Assembly (NCBI RefSeq): GCF_029227915.1
Contig: NC_079878.1
Location: 8,184,001 to 8,248,000, forward strand
Length of the DNA stretch: 64,000 nucleotides
Origin: Hydractinia symbiolongicarpus
Lineage: Eukaryota; Cnidaria; Hydrozoa; Anthoathecata; Hydractiniidae
Direction of reading: 5' to 3'
The notes under the pieces are model-generated. The model worked only from the letters and a program-made list of their open reading frames with translations, had not been told where the DNA came from and searched no databases. The translations under genes were made by a program, and so were the position numbers. This document shows positions 49,401 through 58,144 of the stretch, piece after piece; position 1 is the first letter of the stretch, and every line of letters starts with the position of its first letter.

Positions 49401-50020
49401 CTAGCAAGTAAGTCATGGTAGTGTATATTATATCAATTGCTAGGTCACAGGAAGTTACATACTTGTACATGTAGCAAAAGCAAAACTTTGTGTTCTTTAC
49501 AGCCTTCCAATGTTACCCATTTGGGCATATGTTTATGTAACTGTATAATGAAGATGGAGTTAATAATTTTCTGATTTAGTAAAAATGGATAAAACAACAC
49601 GTCCACAAGTCAATATCAGATTAACTTATCTATCTTTCCCCAACGGAAAAAAAAATTATTTAAATTCTTGATTCAGGTTGGGGAAAAGTTAGTCACCCAG
49701 GAAGTTCCACGAATAAGTTACAACACGCAGCTTTACGAATCATCAGCAAAACAGAATGCAAACAAAAGAACTCCTTCTACACACCAATCACAGACCAAAT
49801 GTTATGTGCAGCGAACAAAGGAGCACGCCAGTCAGGTTGCCATGGTGATTCTGGTGGTCCTTTTGTTTGTAAGGAGAAAAATGGAGTGTGGACAGTGCAT
49901 GGTGCTGTGAGTTGGGGCTCACCACAATGTGATATTCGGGATGCTAATACAGTGTTCGCGAGAGTGGCAGCATTGAGGAATTGGATCGATGTGCAAATGA
50001 AAAAGTATAAGGATTTGTAA
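43497..50020 (+). CDS. Secreted triple-ShKT chymotrypsin-like serine protease (439 aa)
   Basis: Eleven exons: 43497-43551 (signal peptide MSRLLLLVACIV...), 43693-43800, 45927-46037 and 46157-46276 (three ShKT domains), 46357-46404, 46622-46663, 48020-48058 and 48372-48407 (Thr/Lys/Pro linker), 48523-48723, 49044-49259 and 49677-50020 (protease). Ten introns, all GT..AG and phase 1; the exons sum to 1320 bases. Each ShKT domain has six Cys. The zymogen cut is GR|VIAG after residue 198. The triad is His239, Asp288 and Ser384. Ser lies six residues before the catalytic Ser (site 189), giving a chymotrypsin/elastase-like pocket. The exon layout mirrors the minus-strand gene at 31954-37298, including identical 55-base signal and 201-base His exons, so the two are duplicates. 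The product is probably secreted, for digestion, defence or venom-like use; the sequence cannot decide between these. Confidence 0.9.
43915..44330. repeat. Tandem repeat, about 130-bp unit, rich in AACGTT
   Basis: Three copies of a unit of about 130 bases are marked by CCGTTTGCACATTCAATAA at about 43951, 44082 and 44211. The first two are nearly identical. Within each unit AACGTT/TAACGTNA words recur every 10-20 bases, so a short motif is nested in the longer one. It lies in an intron of the plus-strand protease. Confidence 0.85.
45302..45575 (-). pseudogene. Fragment of a transposon-associated gene (DUF4806-like end)
   Basis: Minus-strand exon 45423-45302 follows an AG acceptor and reads LHQFNSGTEANIKEAIANLL, ending in TAA. 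Upstream on the same strand, about 45575-45480 reads TLQEGLAIWATKNK before a stop. Both phrases resemble the end and the start of a multicopy animal gene family that I know as DUF4806-like and transposon-linked. The pieces are separated and incomplete. They sit in an intron of the plus-strand protease, on the opposite strand. Confidence 0.35.
46702..47225 (-). mobile_element. Non-autonomous Helitron-like element, copy 2
   Basis: On the minus strand it ends GTGGGTTTTTCCACGGGC, TTTATCGA, CTAG, then T at 46702: a hairpin, 12 bases and CTAG, as in Helitron 3' ends. Inside are the family words AGTTATTTGGCC (plus strand as TTATTTGGCCTC), GATGACGCCAT and GACGTCAGCAACCCATCC. It lies in an intron of the plus-strand protease. 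Confidence 0.7.
47310..47700 (-). mobile_element. Helitron-like element, copy 3 (diverged)
   Basis: This is next to copy 2 and in the same orientation. Shared words are TAGCCCGTGGAGTAATCC at the 3' side, GCTGACGTCAGCAAGGAG, GGCTTTACTAATCT and the GACGTCAATAT/AACGTCAAAG run. The CTAG border is not preserved. Confidence 0.5.
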
Positions 50021-51324
50021 TTTACAGTGTAGTAAAAATCATTTAGTCGCTGTATTCCGTTTCTTATTTTATTTGAAATGTGGTCATTGAACCAATCCAC
50101 ATGATTTATATCGTTTTATAAAAGCAAACTCCACGTCCTTATAATATATTTGATATGGCGGTATTGGCGTGAAACAAGGTTGTTTATTTATTTTTTTCAG
50201 TGCCTCTCTAGGACTCGTTGGATATTTCAAAGAACAGGAACGATATTATTTTAGTATAAAGACAATTTTTCAGTTAGATTTATGACAAATTTACTGGTAA
50301 TAACACTGTCATTATTACCTCAATCTGTCCACTATGTGAGCTAAAGTACATGGAAAATGCATTTCCAGGTATTCTTTAAACTTGACATTTAAAAATTAGT
50401 TCAAATATGTCCACAGTGACCATTACCAACATGCGTTAGTACAAAAATACTTATACGCATGCTTCATGCCTGAAACTAAAAAATATTGTAGATGTGGAGT
50501 ACAGTCTTTGGTTCTAAAAATGAGAAACAAACTACCCACAAACCTCCCTCTTGTTACTTAACATTAATCTTAAAAACATAAAAATTCTCTGTTACATACC
50601 AAAAAAGCTCTGCAAATGTTGCTATACTGGTGACTTCCGGTACTGATAAGCCTTTTCAAAAGGATTTTCCCCTTGAGACTGAATCATATGCAATTGAATC
50701 TTATGTATTTTCCTTTTTTTTTTAGTTTGATTACGCCAGAAAAAATGGCCGCATCTTTTATTGTTATTATTAAACTGTTGTCAATTCGCTCACATGTATA
50801 AACTTAAAATAGTCAGTCATACTACGCACGAAAGAGCTTACATTTGATACATGCATTTGATTACAAATCAACTTGATATTCTTTAACCAGGAAACACTTG
50901 ATATCATAAAAAAAAATTTTAACCTTGCAACGTCTTATTATTGTTTCCTTAACTTACTCATAATAACGTCATGTGTCTTTCCATTGCGCTGTAATAAATA
51001 TTTTTTACGGTTGGACAACAGTAGATACTTTGTAAATTGTTTTTGGATAAACTTACACCTGCTTAGATGATAAAGGTAGTTCATGTTAAGAACTATAGCG
51101 TGCTAAGGAAAGATCATTAAAAATTGATATTGAATCAGGAAAAAAAAGAAAAGTGGCTAAGAACACGCTGTAAATTTATTTTGAGTCAATACCATCATGC
51201 ACAATAACTTTCCATACAGTAAAGAGTTATGGTAAAAATTTTGTGTAGAATACCAAATGGGTTAAAAACAGAAGAAAAAAATACAGAATGATTTATAGGC
51301 AAATATTTTCACCAAAAAAAATGT

Positions 51325-53737
51325 TTAACTTGCATTCATCTTTTCATTAATCCAAGAGCGATGTGCTGTTACTTTTGAGAATACAGTACTAGCATCACTG
51401 ATATCACACCAAGCAGAACCCCAACTCACAACTCCAAACTGTTTCCAACTTCCGTTTCTCTGCTGACAAACGAAAGGTCCCCCGGAATCACCTTGACAAC
51501 CCGATTGTTTAGCAGGAGCATCGTTAGAAGCGCATATCATTTCAAAAGTCACTGTTGCATATTTTGAGTTACGAGAAATACAGTCGGACTTGCTCATGAT
51601 GGCCAGACTAGCATGCTGAAGATTGTTGTTGTAAGTTCCAGGGAAAGATATCTGGCCCCAATTTATAAAATGTAAGTGGACTGACATCAATTTACTTCTT
51701 TTAATGCTTATGTTAAAATGCCCAAGTTGTTTGTATCTTTGTTTTCAGGAAAAATGGGCAATATTCTGTCTTACTTAAAATAATGACATCTCGACATCTA
51801 TATACTGACGTTGAATTGGTTAAAAATCCATTCGCTTTGCTCAATACAAACATTACCTGATATGAAACACTTGGTTCCAACTAAAACTTCTTTGTTTTCT
51901 TTGGGCACACAGTTTGTACATATTGGTCAAGTCTAGCAGGTTGCGACAGCTTTATTAGAGCTAGGTCGTTGTTGTACTCAGTTGGTTCATGATAGTTTGG
52001 ATGAATGATTATTTCTTCCACTTGTATGTTTTGTTCATTGCCACTTGTTGTGTCACGTTGTACATCGCCTATGTTAAAAATGATAACATTGGAGTTGTAG
52101 TACATGTAGGAAAGTAATCAATGATTAAATGATGACTTTTTGGCGATACACCTTAAGTTTGCCACGTCGTTGTTTTTTAAAAATAAGTTTTCTTTCTTGT
52201 AAAAATATGTTTTTAAAACTTTTCTCTAAACTTGTAGATGATATATCAGTAATGTTTATTAAATTCGTCCGAATAACTTTCTTGCTTACCTAGAACAACT
52301 TTTGTCGTTGATGTTTTATAATAATGAACACAATGTGCTGCGGTTAACACCCATTCCGGTGCAATAAGCGATCCGCCGCAAAAAAATCTTCCCTTAACAA
52401 AGCAACTTGCCATGGCCATTGACCAGCATGTGAATTTTCACCAGCGATAACACGACTTTGACTATACGTTGAAACTCCACAACTGCCTAAGGAAAAAAAG
52501 ATGCATAATAATGCATGCTCCATTACTTAGGGAATTTTTGGAGGCTCTGAATGGATAACTTTTTTAAAAAAAGATTTTTTGTGTTCTATGAACACACGAG
52601 TGCAAGTTTAGCTTATTTTTCCCATTTGATCAATGCTTATTGGTTAAACGTTTGTCTCATTGCTGTCTCGGAAAACAAGTACTTCACGGCAAGTTTGTTT
52701 TGAAACATAAGTTGTTGTTTTTATTTAAATCAGCCCGAACAAGGCATACTTGGTTAAACCATATTTTTGTTTTCAAATTTAACCGTGATTAAAATTGATA
52801 GCTGCAATCGTGATAATAATAATTAGGTCAACTTTTAGATATCAATTTTTTCCTATTAAGAAAAATTCAATCATTGTAACAAAAACTCGGCGAGTTTTAG
52901 GTAAGCACTCGTAAAGACGTATTTTACAGAGATCAACCAGTACAGTCTTGTCTTTAGAAGTTTATTGGCGTGTGTGTTCCAAAACATACATACCAGGAAT
53001 GGGTGGCTGTGGAATGATTGTGGTTGCAAATTCTTCTGTTGTTGTGGTACCTATAAAGTTTAAATAAATAATGATGTAGTAAGTCTACAAATTATTGAAT
53101 TAACAGGAATGCACAACCTTGTCCCCAGGGTCTTGTGGCCCCTGAGCTTTATCAACAAGTCTTTAACATTGAAAATATTGGATGAATTTTCTTAATTAAC
53201 AATGGCTAACATGCCTTGATGAGTCGTACCTGCAATGACAGTCGGCATTTGGGTTGATGATGATTCTAAACAAATATTTTTTATTCAAATTAATTGAAAG
53301 GCTCAGTCCATTTTGTAGAGATTTAATTCAATAGATACATCGCTAATGGGACATCAAAAAATGAAGAGTTATAAAACAAGGGAGGTATGACAGCTGAAAT
53401 AGTTTAAATTGCCTATGAAGGGGAATATAATAACTTCATAGTCACAGGAAATTAATGCGAGAATTGTATGTACTGGTGTTTGTTCGAAAGCTAGGAATTT
53501 CAAAATAACGCATTACTTTAATGATATTGGCAACAGAAACTCTGCATTAAAAGGAAGTTCCTTTCAGCGACAAGTTAAACGATTTGAAAACAAATTACAA
53601 TCAAATAAATAAATAAGTTATTATCAGAACTTGCCTTACCTGTACATTTCCCACATAATTTTTTACAATTTCTTTCAACCACTTTGCAGCGCAAAATGAC
53701 TCGTCGTAAGTGCTGCAAAGGTTATGATCAACACAAG
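51325..53737 (-). pseudogene. Broken third ShKT-serine protease copy
   Basis: Minus-strand exons in the family order: 53737-53640 (ShKT), 53265-53230 and 53050-52994 (Thr/Pro linker), 52486-52290 (His exon), 52068-51857 (Asp exon), and about 51662-51325 (Ser exon, GDSGGP intact). Four independent faults are visible. The ShKT exon is 98 bases where a multiple of three is needed (one base missing near its 3' third). The His exon is 197 bases, one base short just before the disulfide-loop Cys. The Asp exon is 212 bases, with a shift just after VQTV, where VCLP is normal. The Ser exon has AA in place of the AG acceptor at 51664-51663. No signal-peptide exon was found. The one-base losses could be assembly errors, but the lost splice site is a substitution. 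Confidence 0.8.
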
Positions 53738-53863
53738 CTAATATAGAAAATAAAAATTCAATTAGAAACAATATCCATATTATGCATTGTTTATCGACAT
53801 TTTAACCTAAAATGACCGTTAATATCACCTAGTTTTATTAAGTGCAAAGTAAAATATATATGA

Positions 53864-53984
53864 CTAGTGGTTAGCCCGTGGAAAAATCACGGGTTCCTCC
53901 GTAGCAGCTAAGCTACCATTTTGCGTGACAGACAGACGGACGGACGGACGGACGGACAGACGTATACGGGCATTATAAAATAGA
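53864..53984 (-). mobile_element. Short Helitron-like element with GACG microsatellite
   Basis: On the minus strand it starts TCTATTTTATAATGCCCGTA, preceded by A, and ends with hairpin GTGATTTTTCCACGGGC and CCACTAG, followed by T. It is 121 bases long. It carries a tetranucleotide run (GACG) of about five units near 53932-53960. Confidence 0.65.
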
Positions 53985-53989
53985 TAAAA

Positions 53990-55180
53990 ATGCAATAAGA
54001 ACTATAATCTATTATTGAGTTAAAAAACTAGATATTGAAAATCTCATATCTTTTTCGAAATAGTGAGTGTTTTGTTTATAAGGTAATTTTAACACACATC
54101 TTTTTATTATGTTATTTCAGATTATGACTTTTTGTACAACCACGTTTTTTATTTTTATGCACTTCTATGCAGTTTTAGTTTTGCACGAACAGTTCTACGG
54201 AATAATACCTACAAGTTTTACTACCTACACGTATTTTCAGTAAGATAAGCTGAAAACCCGTTTGCTGTTTTTTAGTGGTTTTATGATATAAAGATGTATT
54301 TTTTCAACAAAGTTTTTTATACACTGATAAAGTGAAAAGGTAGGGTGATTGTTTTGATTTGATCCTCCATACCCAACCCTTCATTGGAACTTCAGCTTCA
54401 AGAATAGTGGCTACATAGATTCTAATTTTTCTTAGAAATAGTTCACAAAATGTAGTCTGGGAATGTAAATGAACATATGATATCCTGCAATGGTCATTGT
54501 TTACATCGTGCGTGGCTAGCCTCACAAATGAAGCTACAAGGAATTCGTTCGTGCCAGCTGCAAGCACCTCAATGAAAGAAATAAAGCGGAAAGAAAATAA
54601 TGATTGCAAATTTGTCTTGTAATCGCTAGCTTATGCTCAGCATTTTTTAAACAAGGACGAAGTTTGCAAACTTTTTCCCCGTATGTTATCTATATTTTCG
54701 TGCAAATCCAGTATATATACAATTTAATTTGGATGCTGGATATATGCAAGACAATAGATATTTAAAGCGACCATTTCGCATTTTCAAATTTCAGAAATTT
54801 CAATAAAATTGCGCTCACTCGTAATTTTTATTCCGTGTTTTACACAATTCTTGAGTCGAGTTCCTGTTCGCAAACTTTATTTCCCGCGATCTTTTTTTCC
54901 GCAAATATAGCGAAAACAAAGAAACAACTGCTTTATAGACAGTGTGGTGGCTCTGAGGTGTCACTTTCCTTTTTCGTTTTTAAATATTTCGTCTTGCGTT
55001 CATAGAATTCCTTTCACAACTTTCAATTTCACTTGTCTGTTGGTTTGTTGTCCCAATCTGTTGTTTAATGTCATTGGAAGACATTGCATTGTGACTTCTT
55101 TCGCAATCATTAAAAATTCGAATGTTTTTATTTTGAGATTGTTGGAAAATCGAACATACAACAAGTCTAGTTATTTCAAC
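53990..55180. other. No host gene recognised; upstream part of the Tigger element
   Basis: A minus-strand ORF at 54304-54609 starts with a hydrophobic stretch but has no usable phase-1 donor and no known domain. The left end of the Tigger element should lie here, but I could not find a match to its right end. Confidence 0.4.
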
Positions 55181-56518
55181 ATGGCGACGGGAGGAGAGAG
55201 GTTGTCGAAGCAGCAGCTTGCTGGTAAGTTTCAAAAAAAAACTTTTACATTAGATGAAAAGATTAAGTTTTTGGATTTTGCTAAGAAAAATCCGAAATTT
55301 GGATGCAGAAAACTTGCAGATATTCACAGTATCGGGAAAACAGCAGCAGCTACGATCTTGAAGAATGAAAAGAAAATTCGTACTCAATATGAAATGTTTC
55401 GTGAAAAAAACAAGAAACGTGATCATCATGGAAAGTACCATAAGTTGAATGAAATTTTATTCGAATGGTACCAGAGATGTGCTGCTTCTAACATCTACCC
55501 AAATGGTGTTATGTTGAAAGAGGAGGTGATTGCAATAAAGGAGCAACTAAAGAGCAGTGAATTTGACGATTTCAAAGCTTCTGATGGCTGGCTAGATCGC
55601 TGGAAATCCACCTTCTCAATCAAAGAACGTCGCATTGTTGGCGAAGCTGGAGATGTATCTACAGAAGCCGTTTCTTCTTGGATAGAGAGGGTGAACGAAT
55701 TGATTGAAGGCTACTCTTTGGATAACATTTGGAACATGGACGAATCTGGCTGTTTTTTTAAAGCCTTACCAGATAAAGGATTAGTCTCAAAAGGAAAACA
55801 AGCAAAGAGTGGCAAAAAATCAAAACAAAGATTAACTGTCGCTTTTTTTGTCAATGCAGCTGGCGAAAGAGTTGACGAACCCATTATTATCTGGAAAAGT
55901 AAATCACCACGCTGTTTCAAAAGATTAAAGGATCCTTCACGCCCTGCTGATGTTCATTACTTTTCTAATCCTCAATCTTGGATGACATCGGATGTCATGG
56001 AAACCGTATTGACACGTTTTAACAGAAAGCTGGTACTCGAAGATAGAAAAGTGATCCTTTTTCTCGACAATGCTCCCTGTCATCCAGAATCCATTATTGG
56101 CCAATTCTCGCAGATCAAGATCGTCTTTTTACCGAAAAATACAACTTCGAGGTTGCAACCACTAGATGCAGGCATCATTCAAAATTTCAAGGTCAAATAT
56201 AGAAAAAGATTTGTTAAATACGTATTGGCAAGAATCCAGGAGAACACATCAGAAACTGAAATTGTCAAGGCTATCAACGTGCTTGTTGCTATTCGCTGGA
56301 TACAAGATGCGTGGAAGGAAGTATCCAGCTCGACAATCAAAAATTGTTTTCAGAAATGTGGCATCAAAAGAGATAGCGAGGAGATAGAAGAAAATGACGG
56401 AGATGATGATTTGGAGTTTGAGGCACTTGTAAAGGAATTTACCACAGACTTATCCGTAGCAGAATATGTCAACTTCGACGCAAACGTTCCAGCATCAGAA
56501 CCCATGATTAACGAATAA
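55181..56518 (+). CDS. Tigger/pogo-type DDE transposase, 445 aa before an in-frame stop
   Basis: The start is ATG 55181 (context CAACATGG), inside a longer frame open from 54944. The N-terminal part has two helix-turn-helix DNA-binding regions: TFTLDEKIKFLDFAKK through KLADIHSIGKTAAATILKNE, then a CENP-B-like part ending at DGWLDRWKSTF. The catalytic residues are Asp187 (NMDESGCFF), Asp296 (LFLDNAPCH) and Asp329 (LQPLDAGIIQNFK), a DD32D triad normal for pogo/Tigger. Known members cut and paste at TA sites. The frame ends TAA at 56516-56518 after ASEPMINE, yet the same frame stays open for 101 more codons. It is intronless and not clearly damaged in the core, so this is either a recent element or a kept gene. 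The matching right end of the element is at 57036. Confidence 0.85.
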   Translation: MATGGERLSKQQLAGKFQKKTFTLDEKIKFLDFAKKNPKFGCRKLADIHSIGKTAAATILKNEKKIRTQYEMFREKNKKRDHHGKYHKLNEILFEWYQRCAASNIYPNGVMLKEEVIAIKEQLKSSEFDDFKASDGWLDRWKSTFSIKERRIVGEAGDVSTEAVSSWIERVNELIEGYSLDNIWNMDESGCFFKALPDKGLVSKGKQAKSGKKSKQRLTVAFFVNAAGERVDEPIIIWKSKSPRCFKRLKDPSRPADVHYFSNPQSWMTSDVMETVLTRFNRKLVLEDRKVILFLDNAPCHPESIIGQFSQIKIVFLPKNTTSRLQPLDAGIIQNFKVKYRKRFVKYVLARIQENTSETEIVKAINVLVAIRWIQDAWKEVSSSTIKNCFQKCGIKRDSEEIEENDGDDDLEFEALVKEFTTDLSVAEYVNFDANVPASEPMINE

Positions 56519-56824
56519 GAAATCGATTGGCGACAGAAGGTCAGAGATGATAGTATCGATGCAATCTGCAATCGAGAAAAGCCAGATGATCAGATTCAGG
56601 AAATTTCTGACGACGACCAAGATGACGAGGATAATGACGACTATGGGCCAGAACAAAAAGAGCAGATGAGCTGCAAAGAAATCATCATAACGTTGGACAA
56701 AATGCGCCGTTGTACCGTCTTCGATGAAGAAAGTCAAAAAATGCTGACGGCAGTTACAAAAAAGATTGAGGATCTACAAATTAAATGCAAGAAGCAAGCC
56801 TCTATCAAAGACTTTTTCTTGTAA
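56519..56824 (+). pseudogene. In-frame acidic tail of the Tigger transposase with PIP box
   Basis: After the TAA at 56516 the same frame continues for 101 codons to TAA 56822-56824. It holds a long Asp/Glu-rich part (DDDQDDEDNDDYG) and ends QASIKDFFL, a perfect match to the PCNA-interacting PIP pattern Q-x-x-I-x-x-F-F. PCNA binding by the pogo transposase C-terminus is known from the family. The tail must once have been part of the protein, or is reached by readthrough. Confidence 0.75.
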
Positions 56825-56974
56825 AGTTTGATTAATATTTCTGAATATAGCTTATATACCCTCAAATCCTAGCCTCTTAACTTCTTACTTTAAGCCCAGT
56901 AAAGCATAAATCACCTTTTTCGGTGAAAATCCCATCTAAAATAAAATATGACACATAGTCTATATAAGACGGAC

Positions 56975-57036
56975 ATCCCGTTAAGGCGGACAGTTTTTTT
57001 GGTCCCAATGGTGTCCGCTTTAACGGGATTCCACTG
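56975..57036. mobile_element. Right end of the Tigger element
   Basis: The border reads GTCCGCTTTAACGGGATTCC, then ACTG and TA at 57037-57038. Just inside, CATCCCGTTAAGGCGGACAG is an inverted near-copy, so the end can form a hairpin. This CAGTGGAATCCCGTTAAAGC type end is characteristic of Tigger elements. Confidence 0.7.
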
Positions 57037-57038
57037 TA

Positions 57039-57260
57039 TCATTCTCCAGTTGTTGGTCAATTAACTTTTTACCACCACCCTCGAGCCTCTGACGTTTATC
57101 TTTCATAACTACAATTTTTTCTTTGTTTTGACGCCATTCTCGTACTCTTTTTACCTCAATCTTGAATATCTATGCAGCACTTATGTTTGAATTTATTTCT
57201 GCAAACGTTATAACTTGTTTTTTAAATTCCATAGAATATGTATTACGTTTCTGTGAAGCA
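57039..57260 (-). pseudogene. N-terminal fragment of a second pogo-like transposase
   Basis: On the minus strand from about 57256 the frame reads KRNTYSMEFKKQVITFAE, then after one stop KRVREWRQNKEKI and QRLEGGGKKL. This is the first helix-turn-helix of pogo-like transposases. It is cut at 57038, exactly where the Tigger element ends, so the Tigger element inserted into it. Confidence 0.6.
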
Positions 57261-57397
57261 TTCTTTGAGAAAGAAAGTTTCGAATGTTTAACGGGTTTAA
57301 TGTTTACAACATTCGAACATGTTTTAGATTCGAATGTTTTGAAAATAAATTATTGAACTTTTTATTTACCAGTAAACATGAAGACTTTGATTTTAAC

Positions 57398-57874
57398 ATG
57401 GCTAGAGTAGAGTCTTTTGGTAAATATCAGTTTCTTCACAGGGTAAAATACAGAAGTTTAATACGTGGGCATCATGTTTACAAAGCCAACTGGACTCCCG
57501 TTTTAAATGAAAAACTGATTTCTGAACCGGACAGTAGAGATGAAGCCTTGGAAAATGATAAGTTTGCATTTGGAATTTTTAAAGAAAAGGATGGGGAAAC
57601 AGAACTGGTTGGGCATGCCCCAATAGAATTATCAAGTCTCCTTCATCATTTTTTGAACGCTGACCCAAACAACTTTATAATTGTGACAGTGATGAGTAAA
57701 CGTAAGCGCGAAATTGGTTTGGTCGTTCCTGGTAAATTTGATTGTTTCACCAAATCGAAAAGGATTTCATGTGTGTTGGACGAGCAGCTACATCAACGAA
57801 AGGACACTTACAAAACCTTGGAACTTATTCACCAAAAAAAGTCTTTATACCGGAAGTTTCCTGTAATTTCTTAG
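57398..57874 (+). CDS. HIRAN-like protein carried by a transposon (158 aa)
   Basis: ATG 57398 (context AACATGG) opens a 158-codon frame with no stops. It reads SLIRGHHVYKANWTPVLNEK, then LENDKFAFGIF, ELVGHAPIELSSLLHHFL and a C-terminal strand region (IGLVVPGKFDCF). The order R-G-H-H-V-Y / W-x-P / D-x-x-A/F / V-G-H-x-P is HIRAN-like. The HIRAN domain is known for binding DNA ends and single strands in HLTF-type proteins. A related fragment sits in the 40675-41352 element. It is divergent to the transposase fragment at 57039-57260 and precedes the inverted-repeat end at 58141, so it belongs to that second element. The open frame suggests recent activity or selection. Confidence 0.55.
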   Translation: MARVESFGKYQFLHRVKYRSLIRGHHVYKANWTPVLNEKLISEPDSRDEALENDKFAFGIFKEKDGETELVGHAPIELSSLLHHFLNADPNNFIIVTVMSKRKREIGLVVPGKFDCFTKSKRISCVLDEQLHQRKDTYKTLELIHQKKSLYRKFPVIS

Positions 57875-57954
57875 AAAAAAAAATTCTCATCATTAATTGG
57901 TTTCTCTTCCTTCTCTTGTATCATCTATAAGCTATTACATAATAGGGGTTGACC

Positions 57955-58141
57955 TGTTTGCCAGTAGGGATTTATTAAGGGGTTTATTAAAAGTGCTTCT
58001 ATAAAACGCCTCTCTCGAGGGGGCGTTTAATAGAGGGGGCGTTTAAAAGAGGGGGCGTTTATAAAATATTTCAGATTTCAAGGGGGCGTTTATTAGAGGG
58101 AGGCGTTTAAAAGATGGGGGCGTTTATTTGGAGATTTACGG
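57955..58141. mobile_element. Right end of the HIRAN-carrying element
   Basis: The border reads GGAGATTTACGG then TA. Inward are at least six copies of GGGGGCGTTTA-type words spaced 15-25 bases apart. This CGTAAATCTCC end with AAACGCCCCC repeats is typical of a Tigger-type MITE or element. The left partner is not found. Confidence 0.65.
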
Positions 58142-58144
58142 TAT

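Noticed and set aside
53932-53960. GACG tetranucleotide run, considered as a CRISPR-like or regulatory repeat
   Set aside because: It is a simple microsatellite inside a Helitron-like element; no spaced direct repeats of CRISPR type exist in the window.
54304-54609. Minus-strand ORF with hydrophobic start, considered as the missing signal exon of the third protease
   Set aside because: It has no phase-1 GT donor after the hydrophobic stretch; GAG|GTGCTT would be phase 0.
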